Part shown: positions 1 to 6,317 of the stretch, one piece after another | Numbering within the stretch: position 1 is the first letter of the stretch | Layout of the letters: each line of letters opens with the position of its first letter | Origin: an uncultured Bacteroidota bacterium | GTDB taxonomy: Bacteria; Bacteroidota; Bacteroidia; Chitinophagales; Saprospiraceae | Assembly: GCA_937952445.1 (NCBI GenBank) | Contig: CALGAA010000402.1 | Span: forward strand, 1-9,468 | Direction: 5' to 3' | Length of the DNA: 9,468 nt | Made by a program: the position numbers and the translations under genes | Notes under the pieces: model-generated | What the model was told of the DNA's origin: nothing | What the model saw: only the letters and a program-made list of their open reading frames with translations | Databases searched by the model: none

Positions 1-954
1 GGAATGACCAATCAGATCGTCTTCCACTGGGCTCCGGATAAACCATCTCAATATTTGGATGCTTCCTTGTGGCAGTCCGATGTAGTGCCGGCGATGGATG
101 ACCGGAGTGCCTGGATGTTTGTAGTGCCTGCGGATATGGATGGCGAAAATGGCATGGATCTGATCGTCGGATCAAAAAGGAAAAGAGGGGATAGCGGAGA
201 TGATCAAGCCATCATCGGTTGGCTTCGATGTTCTGCAAATCCCCGAAAGGTTTCGGAATGGGAATTTTTCCCCATTTCCAGCGCTGGTTGGATCATGTCT
301 ATTGACCTGGTGGACATGGATGATGATGGCTTCACGGACATCCTCATTTCTGATCGCAAATTCAGCAGCCAAACAGGTGTGCGGTGGTTGAAGAATCCCG
401 GTCCCGACTCCCCCTCCTTTTATCGGGAATGGGAGTCAGTAATGGTGGGTGTTCAAGAAGGGGAGCCAATGTTTCTCGACCGGGCAGATTTGGATGGCGA
501 TGGTCAGGAGGAAATAATCGTCCCGGATTTGTACATGGGATTGACGATTATGAAGAAAAACCCGACGCTTCCCGGAGGCTGGGAGAAAATCGTAATCCCC
601 TATCCGGCCTGGGCCGGTAACCGGAGTAAGGCTGTCCAGTGTGCGGATATCGATGGCGATGGAAATCCGGAAGTTGTCCTTTCCTTTGAAGAAGAGGGAA
701 ATGTAGCTTCCATACCTTTCTCAGATTATAAGAAGAAAGGAAAGTACAGCGTGATAGGGGCAAAATTAAATACTCCCGGCAACCTACGGGGGGAGTGGGC
801 ATTTTTTAAAATCAGCGGCTTTCAGGGCCGGAAATTCGATCTTGTCAATCTGATAGACCTGGATGGTGATGGTGATTTGGACGTTTTGACCAACGATGAA
901 AACGAGGAAGGGGACGGACTTGGCGTGGTTTGGTACGAAAATCCATTGAATTAA
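1..954 (+). CDS. FG-GAP/VCBS-repeat beta-propeller protein, 3' part
   Basis: C-terminal part of a secreted-type FG-GAP/VCBS repeat protein. The frame is open at the window edge, so the ATG at base 4 is probably an internal Met and the signal peptide lies outside. Counting from that Met, Asp-rich calcium-binding loops of the DxDxDG type recur at about residues 44-52, 104-112, 162-170, 215-223 and 285-293, roughly one per propeller blade. Each is followed by a hydrophobic strand such as DILIS, EIIVP or DVLTN. The protein ends in WYENPLN, a common ending in this family. Such proteins are usually exported and may bind polysaccharide or protein; no catalytic motif is visible. The neighbouring sulfatase genes suggest a glycan-related role, which is inference. 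The stop TAA at 952-954 is followed directly and in the same frame by the sulfatase remnant. Confidence 0.85.
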   Translation, partial: GMTNQIVFHWAPDKPSQYLDASLWQSDVVPAMDDRSAWMFVVPADMDGENGMDLIVGSKRKRGDSGDDQAIIGWLRCSANPRKVSEWEFFPISSAGWIMSIDLVDMDDDGFTDILISDRKFSSQTGVRWLKNPGPDSPSFYREWESVMVGVQEGEPMFLDRADLDGDGQEEIIVPDLYMGLTIMKKNPTLPGGWEKIVIPYPAWAGNRSKAVQCADIDGDGNPEVVLSFEEEGNVASIPFSDYKKKGKYSVIGAKLNTPGNLRGEWAFFKISGFQGRKFDLVNLIDLDGDGDLDVLTNDENEEGDGLGVVWYENPLN

Positions 955-1330
955 CTCCACTTTTTTGGCCGTCTTTATCCCTTCAGTACTATTCTGGATA
1001 AATACCCGACCATCGTTGATTTGACCGGAGGACCATATGAAGGCCATGCTGAATTAGATGGTAAAAGTTTTTACATCCTTCTGAAGGGGGAGGAAGCCAA
1101 AATATTCGACCAGCTTTTTGTATTTTGGAAGGCCGATAATAAAATTGCTAGTCGTAAGGGATCTAAGAAGCTCGTTAGGGTCGAAGGTTAATACTTTCTG
1201 TATAACGTTTCTGAGGATCCACATGAGTCCCCCTGATTTGAAAGACACGTTGCCACAGGAATTTGAGGAATTGAAAAGCGCAGTGGAAAAATGGGAAATG
1301 GACATGAATCAATATCCGGGAATTTCGTAA
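955..1330 (+). pseudogene. Degenerate 3' end of a sulfatase gene
   Basis: This spacer encodes a recognisable sulfatase C-terminus, broken in two places. In the frame of base 955 it reads through LDKYPTIVDLTGG (family: the 'PT..d.aG' segment), LDGKSF, LLKGEEA and FWKADNKIASRKG. It then meets TAA at 1189-1191 and resumes in the same frame with YFLYNVSEDPHES, the typical 'LYNL..DP.E' motif. One extra base near 1231-1235 then shifts the frame to DLKDTLPQEFEELKSAVEKW and ends at TAA 1328-1330. The Trp of the usual RKGxWKL motif is replaced by Lys (RKGSKKL). About 125 codons remain. The N-terminal part with the formylglycine site is absent, because the FG-GAP gene ends immediately upstream. It does not closely match the C-terminus of the intact sulfatase downstream, so it is not a recent tandem copy. 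Family assignment is by motif recall, not a search. Confidence 0.68.
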
Positions 1331-1350
1331 AAAAATCTAATTAGGATTTA

Positions 1351-2886
1351 ATGAAAAATATAGTCATAATCGTTTTTTTGATCATTGCATTGCCTGAATT
1401 GGGTAGCGGACAGGATGTACATCAACCAAATATTGTCTATATCCTCGCCGACGATTTGGGGTATGGCGATGTATCCTGCTACAACGAGAATTCGAAACTG
1501 ATCACGCCCCATATTGATCAGATAGCGAGGCAAGGATTGAAATTCACAGATGCCCATACTTCATCCTCCGTATGTACGCCGACGCGTTACGGAATTTTGA
1601 CGGGCCGATACAACTGGCGTTCTACCCTGAAAAACCATGTTTTAAGTGGTTTTTCACCGGCATTGATTGACTCGAATCGCCTTACAGTAGCCTCCATTTT
1701 GAACTCAAAGGGATATCAAACGGCCTTTGTCGGGAAATGGCATTTGGGCTGGGAATGGGAGATTAAAGTGCACAATGGTGACGTGAATAACTTGAACTCG
1801 CACCCCGAAGTGGATTATTCCATGCCGATCAAAAACGGACCCAAAGATTTGGGTTTTACCTACTCGTATGGCTTTTCTGGATCCCTGGATATGCCGCCAT
1901 ACGTATATGTGGAAAATGGTATGCCTACCGCCATTCCGACAGATACTACGGTATGTGTGGATGAAAAGGGGTTTTGGAGAAAAGGACTGACTTCACCCGA
2001 CTTTGACCATGTGCAAGTGCTTCCACATCTCACTGACCAGGCCATTAAGTTCATCGAAGAAAAATCCACTGCATCCGCTCCCTTTTTTGTATATTATGCG
2101 CTTCCTGCCCCCCACACGCCAATACTGCCCACAACGGAGTTTTTGGGAAAAAGCAACACCAATTTTTATGGCGATTTTGTGCTTCAGGTGGATCATGAAG
2201 TTGGACAAATCCTGAACGTGCTCGAAGATATGGGAATTGCGGAAAATACCCTCGTGATTTTTACAAGTGACAATGGATGCTCCCCCCGGGCTGGTTTTTC
2301 AGAACTGGCGAGAGTCGGGCACCACCCCAGTTATATTTTTCGGGGACACAAAGCGGATATTTATGAAGGGGGACATCGGGTACCGTTTGTGGTCAGGTGG
2401 CCCGATAAAATTCTGCCGGGTCAGGTGTCTGAGGAAATTATTTGTACGACGGATTTGATGGCGACGGTAGCTGAGATTATAAATTTTAAACTCCCTTCAA
2501 ATGCAGGAGAAGACAGTTACAGCCTTTTACCTTTGTTCGAAGATGGTAAACTGGAAAAACCGCTGAGAGAAGCGACCGTGCATCATTCCATTGACGGGCG
2601 ATTCGCGATCCGGCAGGGAGATTGGAAATTGATTCTCTGGCCGGGATCCGGGGGGTGGAGTTATCCCCATTTGCCCGGAGACCTGGAAGGCTTACCCAAT
2701 TTTCAACTGTACAATTTATCAGCTGACCCTGGCGAAGAAAATAACCTCATTGAAGAGCATGCGGAAAAAGCGATGTCTATGAAAAAATTGTTGGCGTCGT
2801 ATGTTCGATCCGGAAGAAGTACCCCGGGGGATCCCCAAACGAATGACGGTGAGGTGAAATGGAAGCAACTGGAGTGGATGGATTAG
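1351..2886 (+). CDS. Exported type I sulfatase (arylsulfatase family S1)
   Basis: Formylglycine-dependent sulfatase that hydrolyses sulfate esters, probably on a sulfated glycan; the substrate cannot be read from the sequence. Residues 1-20 form a signal peptide (Lys2, then a hydrophobic run, cleavage near SGQ), so it acts in the periplasm or outside. The alkaline-phosphatase-fold core starts with PNIVYILADDLGYGD (metal ligands D34, D35). The signature C75-T-P-T-R79 marks Cys75 as the residue converted to formylglycine. Other expected active-site positions are present: GKWHLG (K129, H131), PHTP (H255), SDNG (D307, N308) and RGHKADIYEGGHRVP (K334). The C-terminal part has AIRQGDWKLI and LYNLSADPGE. 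Its 511 residues are a normal length. Maturation needs an FGE or anSME enzyme, not found in this window. The ATG is 20 bases after the end of the sulfatase remnant and no strong Shine-Dalgarno is visible. Confidence 0.95.
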   Translation: MKNIVIIVFLIIALPELGSGQDVHQPNIVYILADDLGYGDVSCYNENSKLITPHIDQIARQGLKFTDAHTSSSVCTPTRYGILTGRYNWRSTLKNHVLSGFSPALIDSNRLTVASILNSKGYQTAFVGKWHLGWEWEIKVHNGDVNNLNSHPEVDYSMPIKNGPKDLGFTYSYGFSGSLDMPPYVYVENGMPTAIPTDTTVCVDEKGFWRKGLTSPDFDHVQVLPHLTDQAIKFIEEKSTASAPFFVYYALPAPHTPILPTTEFLGKSNTNFYGDFVLQVDHEVGQILNVLEDMGIAENTLVIFTSDNGCSPRAGFSELARVGHHPSYIFRGHKADIYEGGHRVPFVVRWPDKILPGQVSEEIICTTDLMATVAEIINFKLPSNAGEDSYSLLPLFEDGKLEKPLREATVHHSIDGRFAIRQGDWKLILWPGSGGWSYPHLPGDLEGLPNFQLYNLSADPGEENNLIEEHAEKAMSMKKLLASYVRSGRSTPGDPQTNDGEVKWKQLEWMD

Positions 2887-2932
2887 ATTTGAAATCGGTA
2901 AAATTCCTTCGAAAACCTGACATTTGATACTA

Positions 2933-3076
2933 ATGCACCGGCAATACCTTCGTAATATATGACGAGGTTATTTTTGTCATATCCAAGAAGTTAAACCGCC
3001 TATAGCCATAGCTACCAATGCTTTAGATGATGAAGATAGGGTGAAAAAGGATCCATCAGATTTGCCACCATTATAG
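2933..3076 (+). pseudogene. Possible decayed coding stretch, family unknown
   Basis: Within the gap between the sulfatase and transporter genes, two adjoining frames give protein-like sequence. One frame (2943-2990) reads NTFVIYDEVIFVISK. A one-base shift near 2985-2990 leads into EVKPPIAIATNALDDEDRV and on through KKDPSDLPPL to TAG at 3074-3076. Together they resemble a single short C-terminus broken by a frameshift. I do not recognise the family, and chance open frames in AT-rich DNA remain possible. The rest of 2887-3289 shows no gene, only the inverted repeat and stem-loop listed separately. Confidence 0.3.
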
Positions 3077-3182
3077 TGACTGTCGCACTGGCTTAATCCG
3101 GACTTGCATGAGGACAAATGCATGAATCGAAAATTTCGTCAAATATTGGGTTGTTCTTAAACATTTCCATAATTTCAGGTAT

Positions 3183-3212
3183 ATTGCCACCTCGTTAGCC
3201 GAATTTGGCAAT
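3183..3212. repeat. 7-bp inverted repeat upstream of cstA-like gene
   Basis: Perfect arms ATTGCCA (3183-3189) and TGGCAAT (3206-3212) are separated by 16 bases, about 78 bases before the transporter ATG. The arm spacing suits either a dimeric regulator's operator or a weak hairpin. No known regulator site is recognised. Confidence 0.35.
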
Positions 3213-3244
3213 TTAATATTTTGAATTAACTGGATTTTGCGGAA

Positions 3245-3265
3245 GAAAAGAGAGTTCCTCTTTTC
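3245..3265 (+). promoter_or_regulatory. Stem-loop in the 5' leader of the cstA-like gene
   Basis: GAAAAGAG (3245-3252) pairs perfectly with CTCTTTTC (3258-3265) around the 5-base loop AGTTC. The 3' arm directly touches a Shine-Dalgarno-like GGGAG at 3266-3270. There is no trailing U tract, so it does not look like an intrinsic terminator. It could modulate ribosome access or protect the mRNA 5' end; both are inference. Confidence 0.45.
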
Positions 3266-3289
3266 GGGAGCTATGAATTGAACATCTTC

Positions 3290-4765
3290 ATGTATACATT
3301 TTTTATTTGCCTGCTGGTACTGGTCGTAGGATATTATTTTTACTCCCGATATGTGGAGCGGGTTTTCGGTGCCGATCCCACACGTGAAACACCTGCCGTG
3401 GCCATGGCTGATGGGGTGGATTATATTGGGCTGCCCTGGTGGCGGATTTTCCTGATTCAATTTCTCAATATCGCAGGATTAGGGCCCATATTTGGTGCCA
3501 TAGCAGGAGCGATGTGGGGGCCGGTAGCCTTTTTGTGGATCGTCCTGGGGTCCCTCATAGGTGGAGGTGTTCACGATTATTTTTCAGGTATGTTATCGGT
3601 GCGAAATAAAGGAAAAAGCCTACCCGAGATGACGGGCAAATACCTGGGCGAAGGAAGCCGCAAATTCACCATGGTATTTACCGTTACTGTACTTATTCTG
3701 GTCGGTGCCGTTTTCATTGCCGGCCCGGCCAAATTGATGAGTGACCTTACATTGGGTGACAGCGGGATCAATAGCATGTTTACAATTCAATTTTGGACGT
3801 TGCTGATATTGGCTTACTATATCCTCGCCACCATGCTTCCGATTGATAAAATCATCGGGAAATTGTACCCCATTTTTGGCCTGGCTTTGCTATTGATGGC
3901 CATTCTGGTATTTGTAACTATTTTGTTTCACGAGGTGGAAATTCCCGAACTCACCATGGCAACCCTCACCAATATGCACCACGGTGGATCGGATTTTCCC
4001 ATATTCCCTATGCTTTTTATTACCATTGCCTGTGGTGCTGTTTCAGGATTTCATGCAACGCAATCCCCCATCATGGCTCGTTGTATCAAAAATGAAAAGC
4101 AGGGAAGACGCATATTCTATGGAGCGATGATTACCGAAGCAGTCGTAGCGATGATTTGGGCGGCAGTTTCGATGAGCTTTTTTGGTGGTGTTTCACAGTT
4201 AAATGAAATTATGGTGGCTGAGAATGGAAACGCTGCTTTTGTAGTGAATGCCGTTTCTTCCGGGTTGCTGGGCGGTATCGGAATTGTATTGGTTACTCTC
4301 GGTGTGGTGGTCGCACCGATTACTTCGGGTGATACTGCGTTTCGGGGAGCGCGAATTATAATCGCAGACTTTTTTAATTGGGAACAAAAAAAGTTGGTTC
4401 CCCGGATACTTACCAGCATCCCCTTGTTGGCGATAGGTTATTCCTTAACTCTGATGGATTTTAGTGTGTTGTGGAGGTATTTTGCCTGGGCCAATCAAAC
4501 CATAGCCGCCATTACACTTTGGATGGTTACGGTGTATTTGTTGCAGGAAAATAAGAATTATTGGGTGGCCCTGGTGCCCGCTATGTTTATGACAGCCGTA
4601 TCAGTATCCTATATAATGGTTGCTCCGGAAGGCTTTCAATTGCCGATTACCATTTCGGTCTGGGGAGGAATAATCGCAGCCTTTGCGGTGTTTGCGCTGT
4701 TATTCAAAACACGTCGATATGCGATCGGGACTTCGGCTAAGGTGCCGTATAACAAACCGGGATAG
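3290..4765 (+). CDS. cstA: CstA-family carbon starvation transporter
   Basis: Inner-membrane transporter of the CstA family. The E. coli members CstA and BtsT import pyruvate, and CstA has also been linked to peptide uptake. The protein is almost wholly hydrophobic helices. Family landmarks are NIAGLGPIFGAIAG, the GGGVHDYFSG motif (H95, D96) followed by SVRNKGKSLPEMTGKYLG, SGFHATQSPIMARC, and near the C-terminus ITSGDTAFRGARIIIADFF. At about 491 residues it is much shorter than E. coli CstA (about 700) but fits the short form common in Bacteroidota. I chose ATG 3290 because MYTFFICLLVLVVGYYFYS matches the usual N-terminus. A TTG at 3278 in the same frame would add four residues and sits 7 bases after GGGAG (3266-3270), so it is a real alternative. 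The substrate here is not determined by sequence. The KgtP-like gene follows after 258 bases on the same strand. Confidence 0.92.
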   Translation: MYTFFICLLVLVVGYYFYSRYVERVFGADPTRETPAVAMADGVDYIGLPWWRIFLIQFLNIAGLGPIFGAIAGAMWGPVAFLWIVLGSLIGGGVHDYFSGMLSVRNKGKSLPEMTGKYLGEGSRKFTMVFTVTVLILVGAVFIAGPAKLMSDLTLGDSGINSMFTIQFWTLLILAYYILATMLPIDKIIGKLYPIFGLALLLMAILVFVTILFHEVEIPELTMATLTNMHHGGSDFPIFPMLFITIACGAVSGFHATQSPIMARCIKNEKQGRRIFYGAMITEAVVAMIWAAVSMSFFGGVSQLNEIMVAENGNAAFVVNAVSSGLLGGIGIVLVTLGVVVAPITSGDTAFRGARIIIADFFNWEQKKLVPRILTSIPLLAIGYSLTLMDFSVLWRYFAWANQTIAAITLWMVTVYLLQENKNYWVALVPAMFMTAVSVSYIMVAPEGFQLPITISVWGGIIAAFAVFALLFKTRRYAIGTSAKVPYNKPG

Positions 4766-4773
4766 GTAGTTGA

Positions 4774-4808
4774 TGTCAAACAGTTAGGCAAAATCTCGTT
4801 TGTCAAAC
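4774..4808. repeat. Direct repeat TGTCAAAC x2
   Basis: TGTCAAAC occurs at 4774-4781 and again at 4801-4808, 27 bases apart. An inverted copy, GTTTGACA, lies at 5022-5029 over the kgtP-like start codon. Three copies in one 258-base spacer may mark a regulator's binding sites or be chance in AT-rich DNA. Confidence 0.35.
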
Positions 4809-4901
4809 TTGAATTGGGTAGGTTTTTCGGAAAATGTTATTTTAATCGGATATTGAAAATCTTTGGATTCGAGCTGCAGTTGAATTTTTCTTGGGGAATA
4901 G

Positions 4902-5027
4902 ATCACGGCGAGTCCCCACAATCCATTCCGTGCATGGGGAGATGTAGGAGAATGGAATCACTGATCAGCGGGTTCCGATGGAAAAGTGAAAAAAACTAAT
5001 ATGTATTTGAAACACCCCAGCGTTTGA
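4902..5027 (+). pseudogene. Possible coding remnant upstream of kgtP-like gene
   Basis: In one frame the spacer reads ITASPHNPFRAWGDVGEWNH, then TGA (4962-4964), then SAGSDGKVKKTNMYLKHPSV and TGA (5025-5027). Its composition (Trp, Gly, Asn, Pro, charged residues) looks like real protein rather than spacer, but it is closed by a stop at 4899-4901 and interrupted at 4962. I recognise no family. The final ATG-led part (5001-5027, eight codons) could equally be a short upstream open reading frame for the transporter gene, whose TTG start it overlaps. Confidence 0.25.
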
Positions 5028-6316
5028 CAACTCCATATTCTTCAATCAAATCCATTAAAGGAGGCGCTTTAACCAATCTTCTGGTTTGGTACGATTGGTA
5101 TATTTACGCTGCCTTTTCGATTTATTTTTCCGCCACATTTTTCCCTGATGGCAGCCGGACAATACAATTGCTACAAACCGCCGGAATATTTGCCCTGGGT
5201 TTCCTGATGCGTCCGATCGGAGGTCGGTTTTTAGGCGCTTTTGCGGATCAGTTTGGTCGACGGAAATCGATGCTGGTTGCTGTTGTTCTCATGTCCCTGG
5301 GTTCGCTGATCATTGCAATTGTTCCGGGTTATCATACCATCGGAATATGGGCCCCTATTCTTTTACTTTTTGCCCGTTTGTTGCAGGGATTGAGCATTGG
5401 GGGCGGGACTGGGATCGTCACCGCGTATCTGACCGAAAAATCACCCCCACACCGACGGGGCTTTTTTGCCAGTTTTCAGTATATGACTCTCGTAGGGGGC
5501 CAGATTATCGCGCTGGGGTTGCTCGTGCTTTTGCAGACCTTTTTTCTGACCGACCAGCAATTGTACGAGTGGGGATGGCGAATACCCTTTGCTATTGGAG
5601 CCGTTTTGTCGATTGGGATGTTTTATTTACAAACCCACATCGATGAGACGAGGGCTTTTAAAGAAGTGGATAACCTATCCCGGGGCAGAAAACGGCGTAT
5701 AATTTCACAGCTCATTCAGCATCCCAGGTCTATTTTATTTGTGGTGGCATTGACGATGGGTGGAACGCTGGCTTTTTACACCGCCATTGTCTATATGCAA
5801 AAATATTTGATCAACACCGGAGGGTTGTCCAACGCAGATGCAACCCTGATCACATTCATAGGGTTGTTGATATTCGCCCTGATGCAGCCTTTATTCGGTG
5901 CCTTGTCAGATCGCATCGGCCGCAAACCTCTCTTGTTGACATTCGGTATTTTGGGAGTGGTGACCACCGTCCCCATTATGACCGCTTTAAGTCAGTCCGA
6001 TTCGAATTGGGAAATATTTGGTTTGTTGATGGTCTATCTGGTGATATTGAGTGCTTATTCGAGCATTAGTGTGGTGGTGAAAGCAGAAATATTTCCGGTA
6101 GAAGTCCGGGTGATCGGAGCAGGGCTACCTCACGCCATTACGGTCGCATTGTTTGGAGGAACGGCGGAATATGTCGCCTTGTGGTTGAAAAGTATAGGCC
6201 ACGAGCGGTTGTTTTTCTGGTATATCACTTTCATTATATTTATTTCTCTGCTCGCTTTTATCTTTACGAAAGACAGCAAGATCCATAACAAAATCGATGA
6301 TGAACCATTCGGGTAA
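5024..6316 (+). CDS. KgtP-like MFS transporter (metabolite:H+ symporter type)
   Basis: Twelve-helix MFS permease in the inner membrane, closest by eye to E. coli 2-oxoglutarate permease KgtP (432 residues, here 430). Shared segments include QLLQTAG.FALGFLMRPIGG, PGYHTIGIWAPILLL.ARL.QGLS, GFFASFQYMTLVGGQIIAL, EWGWRIPFAIGAVL, FYTAIVYMQKYLINT and AEYVALWLKSIG. MFS loop motifs are at residues 71-82 (GAFADQFGRRKS, D75) and around D296 (GALSDRIGRKP). Two glutamates almost invariant in this family are missing: the helix-1 motif 'EWFDFY' is VWYDWY (Val21), and 'GGEYG' is GGGTG (Gly128). Substrate or proton coupling may therefore differ from KgtP, so I give no symbol. TTG 5024 is the only sensible start, because the first in-frame ATG would remove helix 1 and an in-frame stop lies at 4997-4999. 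The stop codon lies one base before the preferred lhgO ATG, implying one operon. Confidence 0.88.
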   Translation: MTTPYSSIKSIKGGALTNLLVWYDWYIYAAFSIYFSATFFPDGSRTIQLLQTAGIFALGFLMRPIGGRFLGAFADQFGRRKSMLVAVVLMSLGSLIIAIVPGYHTIGIWAPILLLFARLLQGLSIGGGTGIVTAYLTEKSPPHRRGFFASFQYMTLVGGQIIALGLLVLLQTFFLTDQQLYEWGWRIPFAIGAVLSIGMFYLQTHIDETRAFKEVDNLSRGRKRRIISQLIQHPRSILFVVALTMGGTLAFYTAIVYMQKYLINTGGLSNADATLITFIGLLIFALMQPLFGALSDRIGRKPLLLTFGILGVVTTVPIMTALSQSDSNWEIFGLLMVYLVILSAYSSISVVVKAEIFPVEVRVIGAGLPHAITVALFGGTAEYVALWLKSIGHERLFFWYITFIIFISLLAFIFTKDSKIHNKIDDEPFG

Positions 6317-6317
6317 T

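Noticed and set aside
1118..1330. 70-codon + strand open frame as a separate small gene
   Set aside because: Its second half is the shifted tail of the sulfatase remnant, and its first half is out of frame with the remnant's better-matching sequence; not an independent gene.
3071..3460. 129-codon open frame on the - strand
   Set aside because: Half of it is antisense to the clearly real cstA-like gene and the rest covers a spacer; composition is not protein-like and no motif is recognised.
4814..4999. 61-codon + strand open frame starting with TTG in the cstA-kgtP spacer
   Set aside because: No recognisable motif, and a different frame over part of the same bases looks more protein-like; not supported as a gene.
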